Shown here: piece after piece, positions 8,705 to 17,648 of the stretch | How the letters are laid out: every line of letters starts with the position of its first letter | Numbering within the stretch: position 1 is the first letter of the stretch | NCBI RefSeq assembly: GCF_002105195.1 | Contig: NZ_MUHU01000025.1 | Span: 62,001 to 126,000, forward strand | Direction: 5' to 3' | Length of the DNA stretch: 64,000 nt | DNA from: Derxia lacustris | Lineage (GTDB): Bacteria; Pseudomonadota; Gammaproteobacteria; Burkholderiales; Burkholderiaceae_E | Notes under the pieces: model-generated | The model's input: the letters and a program-made list of their open reading frames with translations, nothing else | Databases searched by the model: none | Told to the model about the DNA's origin: nothing | Made by a program: the position numbers and the translations under genes

Positions 8705-11035
8705 ATGAGAAAAAGACGATATCTGGCGCTGGCGCTGAGCCTGGCCAGCGCGCTGGCCGTGGCGGCCGGCAGCAACGACGGCAAGCCCGACGCGGCGCCC
8801 GAAAAAACCGAAGCGCGCCCCAAGCTGTGGTCCTGGCAGCCGGTGCAGCCGCAGGCCACGCCGGCGGTGCAGAACAAGGCCTGGGTGCGCGACCCGCTCG
8901 ACAGCTTCGTGCTGGCGCGCATCGAGGCCGCCGGCCTCAAGCCCGCAGCCGAGGCCGACCGCGCCACCTTCATCCGCCGCGCCACGCTCGATGCCTGGGG
9001 CCTGATCCCCACGCCGGAAGAGATCGCGGCCTTCGTCGGCGACAAGTCGCCCAATGCCTACGAGAAGCTGGTCGACCGGCTGCTCGCCTCGCCGCGCTAT
9101 GGCGAACGGCAGGCGCGGCGCTGGCTCGATCTGGCGCGCTATGCCGACAGCAGCGGCTTCGACAATGACGAGACCCGGCCCAATCTCTGGCGCTACCGCG
9201 ATTACGTGATCGCCTCGTTCAACGCCGACAAGCCCTTCACCCGCTTCATCCAGGAGCAGCTGGCCGGCGACGAGCTGTGGCCCGACCGCGAGGAGGCGCT
9301 GGTGGCTACCGGCTTCCTGCGCGGCTTTCCGGACAATCCCAACGGCCGCGCGCTGGTGCAGAAGAAGTACCAGCACACGACCGACATGACCGACACCGTC
9401 GGCAAGGTCTTCCTGGCGCAGACGGTGGAATGCGCGCGCTGCCACAACCACAAGTTCGACCGCATCTCGCAGAAGGACTATTTCGCGCTGCAAGCCTTCT
9501 TCGCCAACACCAGCGCCACCGACGAGATCAAGGCCGCCACCGGCCCGCGCGAACGCGAATACCAGGCCGCGCTGGCCCGGTACCAGGAGGCGATCAAGCC
9601 GATCGACGCGGCCAAGAAGGCGCTGATCGACCCGGTGCGCGAGGCCGCCAACCGCTACTACCTCGAACGCTATGACGAGGCTTCGCTGGTCTCGCTGCGC
9701 AAGGCGAAGAACGAGTGGAATGCGCACGACCGCTGGGTCAACCATGCCTACGGCACGTACATCGACGACGACCGGCTGTCCAACTACCTGCAGGACACCT
9801 CGGTCGACCCGAGCGCGCCCGACTACAACCCCGACAACGCGGCGCGCTGGGAGCAGTACCGCAAGCTGCGCGACCAGGGCCGCAAGATCGCCGAGAAGCT
9901 CAAGCCGCAGGGCTCGGACCGCATCTCGGCCATGACCGAGCTGGGCGCGAGCGATGCGCCGGCCACGCATGTGCTGTTCGGCGGCATCCTCGAACGGCCG
10001 CTCGAAGAAGTGCAGCCGGCCTTCCCCGAGGCGCTGACCAGCGAGAAGCCGAACATCGTGCCGACCGCCACCTCGTCGGGCCGACGCACGGCGCTGGCCA
10101 ACTGGATCGCCAGCGAGCGCAATCCGCTGACCGCGCGGGTGTTCGTCAACCGGGTCTGGGAGCAGTACTTCGGCCACGGCATCGTCGAGACGGTGAGCGA
10201 CTTTGGCCGCGCCGGCAGCAAGCCGAGCCATCCCGAGCTGCTCGACCGACTGGCCGGCGACTTTGCCGCGCGCGGCTGGAGCGTGAAGCAGCTGCATCGC
10301 CGCATCCTGCTGTCGGCCGTGTACCGGCAGTCGTCGGTCGAGCGGCCCGAGGTGGCCAAGGTCGATCCCGACAACCGGCTGCTCGCGGTCTTCCCGCGCA
10401 AGCGGCTTGAGGCCGAGGAAATCCGCGATTCGCTGCTGGTGGCCTCGGGCAAGCTGGTCGACAAGCAGGGCGGCCCGGGCGTGTTCCCGCCGCTGCCGGC
10501 CGGGCTGGTGACGGGCAATTCCAATACCGACGGCCAGCCGCTGTGGAAGGTGTCGACCAAGACCGAGGACCACAACCGCCGCAGCATCTATGTGTTCACG
10601 CGGCGCAGCGTGCCCTATCCGCTGCTCGAATCCTTCGACATGGCCAGCCCGCAGGAAGTGCACAGCAAGCGCGACGTGACGACCACGCCGCTCCAGGCGC
10701 TGACGCTGTTTCACAGCGAGGTGGTGTTCGGCTGGTCGCAGGCGCTGGCCGGCCGGGTGCTGACCGAGGCCGGCCCGAGCGAGTCGGCGCGGCTCGACCG
10801 GCTCTATCAAATCCTGTTCGGTCGCACGCCCTACAAGGCCGAGCGCGAGGCGCTGCATGCCTTCCTCGAAAAGCAGGAACAGGTGGTGCGCGACAAGGCC
10901 GCCGAGGGTCGCTTCGGGCTCAACGTGCCCACCGGCCTCAAGGACGCCAGGTCGATCGACCCGGTCAAGGGTTCGGCCTTCGTCGATCTGGTCCACACCG
11001 TCGTGAACTCGAACGAGTTCGCCTACCGCTTCTGA
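8705..11035 (+). CDS. DUF1549/DUF1553 (PSCyt2-PSD1) exported protein
   Basis: A 776-aa protein with signal peptide 'LALALSLASALAVAAG'. The DUF1549 (PSCyt2) domain occupies about 55-285, with 'DSFVLARIEAAGL', 'RRATLDAWGLIPTPEEI', 'ASPRYGERQARRWLDLARY' and the heme-like motif C243-A-R-C-H247 in 'CARCHNHKFD'. The DUF1553 (PSD1) domain occupies about 455-740, with 'NPLTARVFVNRVWEQYFG', 'RAGSKPSHPELLDRLA' and 'RRSVPYPLLESFDMASP'. The family is abundant in Planctomycetes and Verrucomicrobia, normally next to a DUF1501 gene, exactly as here. Its biochemical role is not established; links to polysaccharide or sulfatide breakdown and to redox are proposed from context. GC content matches the host genes, so any transfer is not recent. 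Confidence 0.9.
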   Translation: MRKRRYLALALSLASALAVAAGSNDGKPDAAPEKTEARPKLWSWQPVQPQATPAVQNKAWVRDPLDSFVLARIEAAGLKPAAEADRATFIRRATLDAWGLIPTPEEIAAFVGDKSPNAYEKLVDRLLASPRYGERQARRWLDLARYADSSGFDNDETRPNLWRYRDYVIASFNADKPFTRFIQEQLAGDELWPDREEALVATGFLRGFPDNPNGRALVQKKYQHTTDMTDTVGKVFLAQTVECARCHNHKFDRISQKDYFALQAFFANTSATDEIKAATGPREREYQAALARYQEAIKPIDAAKKALIDPVREAANRYYLERYDEASLVSLRKAKNEWNAHDRWVNHAYGTYIDDDRLSNYLQDTSVDPSAPDYNPDNAARWEQYRKLRDQGRKIAEKLKPQGSDRISAMTELGASDAPATHVLFGGILERPLEEVQPAFPEALTSEKPNIVPTATSSGRRTALANWIASERNPLTARVFVNRVWEQYFGHGIVETVSDFGRAGSKPSHPELLDRLAGDFAARGWSVKQLHRRILLSAVYRQSSVERPEVAKVDPDNRLLAVFPRKRLEAEEIRDSLLVASGKLVDKQGGPGVFPPLPAGLVTGNSNTDGQPLWKVSTKTEDHNRRSIYVFTRRSVPYPLLESFDMASPQEVHSKRDVTTTPLQALTLFHSEVVFGWSQALAGRVLTEAGPSESARLDRLYQILFGRTPYKAEREALHAFLEKQEQVVRDKAAEGRFGLNVPTGLKDARSIDPVKGSAFVDLVHTVVNSNEFAYRF

Positions 11036-11070
11036 TCCCCGCCGCAGTTCCCGAGTCCAAGGAGTTCTCC

Positions 11071-12519
11071 ATGAACCATTCATCGCGTCGCGATTTCTTC
11101 CTCAAGGCCGGCTACGGCGTGGGCGGACTGGCGCTGTCGGGCCTGCTGCCCGGCGGCGGCAGTCTGGTGGCCCCGGTGCTGGCCGCCGATCTGGTGGCCG
11201 ATCCGCTGGCGCCCAAGGCGCCGCACCATCCGGCCAAGGTCAAGTCGGTGATCTGGCTGCATCAGAACGGCGCGCCCAGCACGCTCGACCTGTACGACTA
11301 CAAGCCCGAGCTGATCCGGCTCGCCGGCCAGGAAATCCCCGAGTCCTTCCTCAAGGGGCTCAACGTCGCCATCCGCGGCGGCACCGGCAAGCTCTACGCG
11401 TCCAACCGCAGCTGGAAGCAGTACGGCCAGAGCGGCGCCTGGTTCTCAGACCTGCTGCCCAATCTGGCCCAGCGCGCCGACGACATCGCCTTCATCAAGG
11501 GCAGCGTCACGGTCGGCGCCACCCACGACATCTCGATCCTCAAGCTCAACACCGGCAACCTCACGCCAGGCCGGCCCACGCTCGGCGCCTGGATTGCCTA
11601 CGCGCTCGGCTCGGCCAATCCCGATCTGCCGCCCTATGTCGTGCTCTACAACGACAAGAAGGAGCCGCGCGGCGGCTCGGTCAACTGGTCGGCCGGCTTC
11701 CTGCCGGCGGTGTATCAGGGCACGGCGTTCCGGCCCGGCGATTCGCCCATCCTGCATCTCGACCGGCCGCAGTTCGTGTCGGCCGACGAGCAGAACGGCG
11801 CGCTCGCGCTGCTCACGCGGCTCAACCGCGACGGCGCGGCGCGCTACCCGAGCGACACCGAACTCGCGGCACGCACCCGCTCCTATGAGCAGGCGGCGCG
11901 CATGGAGGTGGCCGCGCCCGAGGCGGTCGACATCGGCAAGGAGAGCGAGGCGACGCGCACGCTCTACGGCCTGGACGACGACGTGAGCCGCGGCTACGGC
12001 ACCAATCTGCTGCGCGCGCGCCGGCTGGTGGAACGCGGCGTGCGCTTCATCCAGGTGGTGTCGGGCGATCTGGACATCGCCGGCGAGAACCGCAGCTGGG
12101 ATGCGCACAACCGGCTCGACGAGAACCACGGCAAGCATGCCCGCGCGGTCGACCGGCCGATCGCCGGCCTGCTCGCCGACCTGAAGCAGCGCGGCCTGCT
12201 CGACAGCACGCTGGTGGTCTGGACCTCGGAATTCGGCCGCACCTCGTATGGCCAGAGCGGCAACGGCCGCGACCACAATCCCTGGGGCTATACGCAATGG
12301 CTGGCCGGCGGCGGCGTGGCGGCCGGCACCACCTACGGCCAGACCGATGAGGTCGGCCTGCGCTCGGTCGGCGAGAACGTGGTCGATACCTACGACCTGC
12401 ATGCGACCGTGCTGCATCTGCTCGGCCTCAACCACCTCAAGACCACCTTCCTGCTCAACGGCCGGTCGGAGCGTCCGACCGTGGTCTATGGCCGCGTGGT
12501 GAAGGAACTGATCACCTGA
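11071..12519 (+). CDS. DUF1501 family protein with Tat signal
   Basis: A 482-aa protein opening with a twin-arginine signal, 'SRRDFFLKAG', followed by 'GVGGLALSGLLPGGG', so it is probably exported folded. The DUF1501 domain belongs to the alkaline-phosphatase/sulfatase superfamily. It shows 'IWLHQNGAPSTLDLYDYKP', 'VVWTSEFGRTSYGQSGNGRDHNPWG' in shortened form (TSEFGRT, GRDHNP) and 'GLNHLKTTF'. The GRDH-N-P motif marks the metal-site region. It starts 35 bp after the DUF1553 gene, with an AAGGAG ribosome-binding site at 11059-11064. The pair probably acts together in the periplasm, but the substrate is unknown. Confidence 0.9.
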   Translation: MNHSSRRDFFLKAGYGVGGLALSGLLPGGGSLVAPVLAADLVADPLAPKAPHHPAKVKSVIWLHQNGAPSTLDLYDYKPELIRLAGQEIPESFLKGLNVAIRGGTGKLYASNRSWKQYGQSGAWFSDLLPNLAQRADDIAFIKGSVTVGATHDISILKLNTGNLTPGRPTLGAWIAYALGSANPDLPPYVVLYNDKKEPRGGSVNWSAGFLPAVYQGTAFRPGDSPILHLDRPQFVSADEQNGALALLTRLNRDGAARYPSDTELAARTRSYEQAARMEVAAPEAVDIGKESEATRTLYGLDDDVSRGYGTNLLRARRLVERGVRFIQVVSGDLDIAGENRSWDAHNRLDENHGKHARAVDRPIAGLLADLKQRGLLDSTLVVWTSEFGRTSYGQSGNGRDHNPWGYTQWLAGGGVAAGTTYGQTDEVGLRSVGENVVDTYDLHATVLHLLGLNHLKTTFLLNGRSERPTVVYGRVVKELIT

Positions 12520-12553
12520 GCCCGGGCCGGCGCCGCCGGCCGCGCGCAAGACA

Positions 12554-12587
12554 AACGGCCCGCCTTCCTCACGGAGGGCGGGCCGTT
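12554..12587. terminator. Bidirectional hairpin terminator between the DUF1501 gene and minE
   Basis: Near-perfect 15-bp stem (12554-12568 with 12573-12587, one G-T pair) and a 4-nt loop. It lies between convergent genes. On the minus strand it is followed by GTTTGTCTTG, which suits termination of the min operon; the plus side lacks a T tract. Confidence 0.75.
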
Positions 12588-12607
12588 GCGCTTGTGCAAG
12601 ACCGGGA

Positions 12608-12877
12608 TCAGAGCGGCAGGCTGCCGGGCGGCGGCATCTCGATCTTCACTTCGAGGATCTCGTAGTTGTCCTGGCGCTCCAGGTTCACCTTGATGTCGTT
12701 CTGGTCGATCTTCACGTACTTGCTGATGACCGCCAGCAGCTCGGCCTGGAGCTGGGGCAGGTAGTCGGGCGCGGCGCCGCGCCCCGAACGCTCATGCGCG
12801 AGGATGATTTGCAGCCGCTCCTTGGCGACGCTGGCCGAGCTTTTCTTCTCGCCGAACAGCACTTTGAGCCAGGACAT
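12608..12877 (-). CDS. minE: Cell division topological specificity factor MinE
   Basis: MinE displaces MinC from MinD at mid-cell and stimulates MinD ATPase, driving pole-to-pole oscillation. At 89 aa it has the usual length. The N-terminal amphipathic '[12 protein letters not shown]' is the membrane-contact helix. '[16 protein letters not shown]' is the MinD-binding segment, and the C-terminal half is the dimerising topological domain ('[17 protein letters not shown]'). It lies 3 bp after minD in the order minC-minD-minE and is followed by a strong hairpin. Confidence 0.98.
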   Translation of the reverse strand: MSWLKVLFGEKKSSASVAKERLQIILAHERSGRGAAPDYLPQLQAELLAVISKYVKIDQNDIKVNLERQDNYEILEVKIEMPPPGSLPL

Positions 12878-12880
12878 GGC

Positions 12881-13696
12881 TTACCTCCCGCCAAACAGCC
12901 GCTTGAGCAGCCCGGGCTTTTCATAGTCGACGAAGCGCAGCGGCACTTCTTCGCCGAGGTAGCGCGACACCACGTCCTTGTAGGCCTCGGCCACGTCGGC
13001 GCCCTTGAGATGGATCGCCGGAATGCCCTGGTTGGACGCATGCAGCACCGATTCCGACTCGGGCACCACGCCGATCAGCTTGATGCGCAGGATGTCCTCC
13101 ACATCGCCGATCGACAGCATCTCGCCCTCGGTCACGCGCTTGGGGTTGTAGCGGGTGAGCAGCAGGAATTCCTTCACCGGCTCGGCGCTTTCGACCGCGC
13201 GCTTGGACTTGCTGGACAGGATGCCGAGGATGCGGTCCGAGTCGCGCACCGAGCTGACTTCGGGATTGGTGACGATCAGCGCGTCGTCGGCAAAGTAGGC
13301 CGCCATCAGCGCGCCCGATTCGATGCCGGCCGGCGAGTCGCAGACGATGTACTCGAAGTCCATCGCCTTCAGCTCGTCGATCACGCGGCCGACGCCTTCC
13401 TGCGTGAGTGCGTCCTTGTCGCGCGTCTGCGAGGCCGGCAGCACCCAGAGGTTGTCGCAATGCTTGTCGCGGATCAGCGCCTGGTTGAGCGTGGCCTCGC
13501 CATGGATCACGTTGATGAGGTCGTACACCACGCGCCGCTCGCAACCCATGATGAGGTCGAGATTGCGCAGGCCGACGTCGAAGTCGATGACGGCCGTCTT
13601 GTGGCCGCGCAGTGCAAGGCCCGACGAGAAACTGGCGCTGGTCGTGGTCTTGCCCACGCCGCCCTTGCCTGATGTGACTACCACGATGCGTGTCAT
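12881..13696 (-). CDS. minD: Septum site-determining ATPase MinD
   Basis: A 271-aa ParA-type ATPase that recruits MinC to the membrane at the cell poles. The deviant Walker A motif KGGVGKTT is at residues 11-18, with switch I/II residues in 'IDFDVGLRNLDL' and 'VCDSPAGIESGA'. The C-terminal amphipathic helix 'YEKPGLLKRLFGGR' is the membrane-targeting sequence. It lies between minC (69-bp gap) and minE. Confidence 0.98.
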   Translation of the reverse strand: MTRIVVVTSGKGGVGKTTTSASFSSGLALRGHKTAVIDFDVGLRNLDLIMGCERRVVYDLINVIHGEATLNQALIRDKHCDNLWVLPASQTRDKDALTQEGVGRVIDELKAMDFEYIVCDSPAGIESGALMAAYFADDALIVTNPEVSSVRDSDRILGILSSKSKRAVESAEPVKEFLLLTRYNPKRVTEGEMLSIGDVEDILRIKLIGVVPESESVLHASNQGIPAIHLKGADVAEAYKDVVSRYLGEEVPLRFVDYEKPGLLKRLFGGR

Positions 13697-13765
13697 CGGC
13701 TGCTTTCCTGTTTTGTGTCGACGATCCGGGCCATCTCCCTCGGCCCGCTGCGGATGTCGGTGGTT

Positions 13766-14599
13766 TTACTGGGCCCGAAGCGGTTCGACGATGAGTTTGT
13801 CGCCGTCGAGCCGCACCTGGGCCAGCTGGCCGCGCACTTCGGGCGGCAGCGGCGTGTCGGTGGTGCGGTAGACGCCGGCGATGCCGATCAGCTCGGGGTC
13901 GAGATGGGTGCAGAACACGCGCGCCGAGGTATCGCCGCGCGCGCCCGCCATGGCCTTGCCGCGCAGCGGTCCGTAGATGTGGACATTGCCGTCGGCGATC
14001 ACCTCGGCGCCGTTGCTGACCAGGCCGATGACCACCGCGTCGCCGCCGCGCGCATACACGCGCTGGCCCGAGCGCAGCGGCCGGTCGACGATGAGCGTGG
14101 TGGGTACTGGCTCAGCTGCGGCGGCCGGCTCGGCGGGCGGCGCGTCCGGACCGACGGGCGGGGCGGCTGCGGCGCTGTCGGCGGCAGGGGTGGCGACGCC
14201 GGCCTCGGGCGCGCCGGCGGGCGCGGAAGCCGGCGGCACCGCGCCAGCGGCGGCCGGTGCTGCGGCCGGCTCGGCGCTGCGCGGCACCGGCGCGCGCAGC
14301 GGCAGCGGCGCGATGCCGGCTTCGGCGGCGGCGAGCAGGTTCTCGCCGATGGCCACGGTGCCGATCGGCTGCATGCGGTATTCGCGCAGCAGTTCGATCA
14401 GCGCCGGCCAGTCGAGCCGCTCGTCGAGCGACATGACATCGACGACCACCGGATCGTTGTCGAAGAAGGAACCGGCGGCGGCGAGCCGGCGTGCGAGGGC
14501 GTCGCGCAGTTCGGTCAGGTCGGCGGTGGCGATGACCACGCGGACCGCGTCGAAACTCGCGCTCTTGATGCTGAAGGGGGCTGTGTCGGACTTGCTCAT
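13766..14599 (-). CDS. minC: Septum formation inhibitor MinC
   Basis: MinC blocks FtsZ ring assembly when MinD brings it to the membrane. The 277-aa protein has the N-terminal FtsZ-binding domain (about 1-100, 'FDAVRVVIATADLTEL', 'LIELLREYRMQPIGTV'), an unusually long Ala/Pro-rich linker (about 103-170), and the C-terminal beta-helical dimerisation domain (about 175-277, 'RSGQRVYARGGDAVVIGLV', 'ADGNVHIYGPLRGKAMAG'). The linker is low-complexity and typical of high-GC species. ATG at 14599 gives the expected N-terminus; frames that read further upstream run into the ABC transporter gene. Confidence 0.97.
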   Translation of the reverse strand: MSKSDTAPFSIKSASFDAVRVVIATADLTELRDALARRLAAAGSFFDNDPVVVDVMSLDERLDWPALIELLREYRMQPIGTVAIGENLLAAAEAGIAPLPLRAPVPRSAEPAAAPAAAGAVPPASAPAGAPEAGVATPAADSAAAAPPVGPDAPPAEPAAAAEPVPTTLIVDRPLRSGQRVYARGGDAVVIGLVSNGAEVIADGNVHIYGPLRGKAMAGARGDTSARVFCTHLDPELIGIAGVYRTTDTPLPPEVRGQLAQVRLDGDKLIVEPLRAQ

Positions 14600-14658
14600 G
14601 ACGCTCGGGGCGGATGCGCGCGCGGGTCGGCTCGCATCGGGCGGCAGTGTAAAGGCAT

Positions 14659-16518
14659 TCAACCGGTGCGCCGGGCCAGCACGTCGGCCGGCGCGCCACG
14701 GTCGACCAGCCGGCCGCGCTCCAGCACCAGCACTTCGTCGAAGCGGTCGAGCAGATGCAGCCGATGGATCGACGAGATCACGCAGGCATCGCCGAAGCGC
14801 TCGAACAGGTTGGCGTAGACGCGCGCCTCGGTCGCCGGATCGAGCGCGGCGGTCGGCTCGTCGAGCAGCACCAGACTGCTGTCGCCGGCGGCCGCCACGC
14901 CGCGCGCCAGCCCGATGCGCTGGCGCTGGCCGCCCGACCAGTTGGCGCCGCGCTCGGCCACCGGCGCGTCCAGCCCGGCGCCGGGACTGGCCGCCTCGGC
15001 CAGCAGGAAGACGTCGGCGCAGGCCGCCGCCAGCGCTGCCGGCAGGTCGGCGCGCGCGACCGGGCCGGCATGGGTGGCGGCCAGCTCCAGGTTCTCGCCG
15101 AGCGTGCCTTCGAACACTTCGGCGTCCTGCGGGATGAGCGTGGCGATCGAGCGCAGCCCGGCGGCCAGCGCGCGCGGCTCGTCGGTCAGGCGGCGGCAGT
15201 CGACATGCAGCGCGCCATGCGCCGGCCGGTTCAGCCCGGCCAGCAGCCACAGCAGCGTGCTCTTGCCGGCGCCGCTGCCGCCGATGAGCGCATAGCGCCG
15301 GCCGCGCTCCAGCACCAGCCGCTCGATGTCGAGCCCGCCGTCGCCATGCGGATGGCGAAACCGCAGTTCGCGCAGCTCGATGCGCTGCCAGCCCGGCGCC
15401 GGCAGCGCGCCGGCCGGCACGGCGGCGAAGCCGGCATCGGCGCGCGCGTCGGCGCCGGTCGCCGGCGCCTCGGCCGCCAGCAGTTCGAGCGCGCGCGCCG
15501 CCACTTCTTCCTCCTGCACCGCGCTGCGGATCGGATCGGCGCTGGCGTAGTCGGCGCCGTTGCGCGCAAAGCCCTGGTAATGCGCGGCAATGGACGTGAT
15601 GACGCCGGCGGCCTGGTTGGCATAGGCAAACACCATCACCACCGAGCCCAGCGCCAGCGCCGGCGTGCCGGCGTCATGCGCCGCCGGCAGCACCTGGGCC
15701 GTCGCCATGCCGCGCGCCGCCAGCCAGGCGTACAGCGCCACCAGTCCGCAGGCCAGCGTCTGGCTGAGCAGATCGACGCTGCACCACTTGCCCTCGTTGA
15801 CCACGATGGACTTGCGCAGCGGCTCGTAGATGGCCAGCAGCCGGCGCTCCAGCAGCGCCGCCACGCCCTGCATCTGGCGCAGCGCCAGCACGCTGGCCAG
15901 ATTGCCCAGGCTGTCGTTGAGCGCCGACTGATAGCGCCGCTCGGCGCCGTTCTCCTCGCGCGCCAGTTCCATCATCCGGCGGTCGAACAGCACGATCACC
16001 GCCCAGATCAGCCCGAAGCCGGCCAGCGCCACCATGCCCACGCTGCGCTCGATGAGCCACAGCGCCACCACCGGCCCGATCACCTGCGCCGCGTTCTGCA
16101 ACAGGATGAACTGGCTCTGCGCGAAGTTGTAGAGCGCCTCGGTGCTCTGGCGCAGCCGATGCGCCGTCTCGCCCGAGTGATGCTGCACATGCCAGCCGAG
16201 CGGCAGCCGGAACAGCGCGCCGACCAGCTCGGCCGCGAGCCGCCGGCGCACCGCCAGCGCCACATTGCGCTCGACGATGCGGCCCGGCCCGTGCAGGCAC
16301 CAGCCGAGCGCGGTCGCGCCGAGCACCGCCAGCAGCCACAGCGCCGCGTCGTCGAGCCCCGGCAGGCCGCGCGCCTGAAGCGTGTTGATGGCCTGACCCG
16401 ACAGCCAGGGCACGGACAGCTTGGCGCCCTGCGACAGCAGCAGCAGGGCGAAGGCCAGCAGCACGCGGCCGCGCAGGCCGACGGCCAGCCGCCACAGATC
16501 GAAGTAGAGACGTCGCAT
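14659..16518 (-). CDS. ABC exporter (fused permease and ATP-binding protein)
   Basis: A 619-aa half-transporter of the exporter type. Six transmembrane segments (about 15-330) come first, with 'LRQSTEALYNFAQSQFILLQ' in the cytoplasmic loop. The ATPase domain follows: Walker A 'GGSGAGKST', Q-loop region 'ATLIPQDAEVFEGTLGENL', signature 'SGGQRQRIGLARG', Walker B 'LVLLDEPTAALD', and the H-loop in 'ISSIHRLHLLDRFDEVLVLE'. It should act as a homodimer. Substrate is unknown. It lies 59 bp upstream of minC on the same strand and may be read into the min operon, but no functional link is known. ATG at 16518 was chosen because upstream codons encode an Arg/Cys-rich stretch unlike the family. Confidence 0.88.
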   Translation of the reverse strand: MRRLYFDLWRLAVGLRGRVLLAFALLLLSQGAKLSVPWLSGQAINTLQARGLPGLDDAALWLLAVLGATALGWCLHGPGRIVERNVALAVRRRLAAELVGALFRLPLGWHVQHHSGETAHRLRQSTEALYNFAQSQFILLQNAAQVIGPVVALWLIERSVGMVALAGFGLIWAVIVLFDRRMMELAREENGAERRYQSALNDSLGNLASVLALRQMQGVAALLERRLLAIYEPLRKSIVVNEGKWCSVDLLSQTLACGLVALYAWLAARGMATAQVLPAAHDAGTPALALGSVVMVFAYANQAAGVITSIAAHYQGFARNGADYASADPIRSAVQEEEVAARALELLAAEAPATGADARADAGFAAVPAGALPAPGWQRIELRELRFRHPHGDGGLDIERLVLERGRRYALIGGSGAGKSTLLWLLAGLNRPAHGALHVDCRRLTDEPRALAAGLRSIATLIPQDAEVFEGTLGENLELAATHAGPVARADLPAALAAACADVFLLAEAASPGAGLDAPVAERGANWSGGQRQRIGLARGVAAAGDSSLVLLDEPTAALDPATEARVYANLFERFGDACVISSIHRLHLLDRFDEVLVLERGRLVDRGAPADVLARRTG

Positions 16519-16652
16519 GCCGGCAGTTGACGCTGGCGCGCGCGCCAGCGTCAACGCGCAGCAGGTACACCGGCGCCACCAGCCGGCTGACGGAGGCTGG
16601 CGCGGGACCACCGGACATCCGTGTAATCCCGCGCAGAAAAACACCCGGTCAA

Positions 16653-16665
16653 CTCATATTATGAG
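16653..16665. promoter_or_regulatory. Palindromic operator candidate for the tetronate operon
   Basis: CTCATA-T-TATGAG is a perfect 6+1+6 inverted repeat in an AT-rich patch 64 bp before ltnD. A TATTAT -10-like hexamer (16657-16662) lies inside it, so a bound repressor would block the promoter. The FadR/GntR protein at the end of the operon is the obvious candidate; binding is inferred. Confidence 0.5.
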
Positions 16666-16728
16666 CTGACGATAAGATCAAAAGCCTGAAAACAGGCCTC
16701 TTCAACCTCATTCGCAAAGGGAAATGCC

Positions 16729-17640
16729 ATGTCGTCTTCTTCTGCCGCCGGCATCACGGTCGGCCTCATCGGTCTCGGCGCCATGGGTGCCGGCATGGCC
16801 GCCTCGCTGCGCCGCGCCGGTTTTGCGCTGCGCGTGTTCGACGTGCGGCCCGAGGTGGTGCGCGGCTTCGTCGCCGAGGGCGGCACCGCCTGCACCTCGC
16901 CGGCCGAGGTGGCCAGCGGCGCCGACGTGGTCGTGAGCGTGGTGGTCAATGCCGCCCAGACCGAGTCCGTGCTGTTCGGCGAGCACGGCGCCGCCGCCGC
17001 GATGGCGCCCGGCAGCGTGTTCGTCATGTGCTCGACGGTCGATCCGGGCTGGTCGGCCGCGCTCGAAGGGCGGCTTGCCGCGCACGGCGTGCTCTACATC
17101 GACGGCCCGATCTCGGGCGGCGCCGCGCGCGCCGCCAAGGGCGAAATCACGATGATGACTTCGGGCAGCGCGGCGGCCTACGACCGCGCCGGCAGCGCGC
17201 TCGATGCGATGGCGGCCAAGGTCTACAAGCTCGGCGACAAGGCCGGCGCCGGCAGCAAGGTGAAGATCGTCAACCAGCTGCTCGCCGGCGTGCACATCGC
17301 GGTCGCCGCCGAGGCGATGGCGCTGGGCATCCGCGAGGGCGTCGATCCGGATGCGCTGTACGAGGTCATCACCCACAGCGCCGGCAACAGCTGGATGTTC
17401 GAGAACCGCATGGCGCATGTGCTGGCCGGCGACTACACGCCGCTGTCGGCGGTGGACATCTTCGTGAAGGACCTGGGTCTTGCGCTCGATACCGCGCGCG
17501 CCAGCAAGTTCCCGCTGCCGCTCGCCTCGACCGCGCACCAGATGTTCATGCAGGCGTCCACCGCCGGCTTTGCGCGCGAGGACGACAGCGCGGTCATCAA
17601 GATTTTCCCGGGCATCGACCTGCCCGCGAAGAAGCAGTGA
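16729..17640 (+). CDS. ltnD: L-threonate dehydrogenase (3-hydroxyisobutyrate dehydrogenase family)
   Basis: A 303-aa beta-hydroxyacid dehydrogenase that should oxidise L-threonate at C2 to 2-oxo-tetronate with NAD+. The Rossmann motif is 'GLIGLGAMGAGMAASL', the substrate-binding motif 'DGPISGGAARAAKGEIT', and the catalytic lysine lies in 'GAGSKVKIVNQLLAG'. The C-terminal helical domain has 'SWMFENRMAHVLAGDYTPLSA' in the form usual for LtnD. The general family is clear; the threonate assignment rests on the neighbouring otnK, otnC and otnI genes. It is the first gene of the operon. Confidence 0.88.
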   Translation: MSSSSAAGITVGLIGLGAMGAGMAASLRRAGFALRVFDVRPEVVRGFVAEGGTACTSPAEVASGADVVVSVVVNAAQTESVLFGEHGAAAAMAPGSVFVMCSTVDPGWSAALEGRLAAHGVLYIDGPISGGAARAAKGEITMMTSGSAAAYDRAGSALDAMAAKVYKLGDKAGAGSKVKIVNQLLAGVHIAVAAEAMALGIREGVDPDALYEVITHSAGNSWMFENRMAHVLAGDYTPLSAVDIFVKDLGLALDTARASKFPLPLASTAHQMFMQASTAGFAREDDSAVIKIFPGIDLPAKKQ

Positions 17641-17648
17641 GCCGCGCC

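Noticed and set aside
8259-8708. 149-codon plus-strand frame in the leader of the DUF1549 gene
   Set aside because: No domain, no good ribosome-binding site, and it overlaps the next start codon. Composition looks non-coding.
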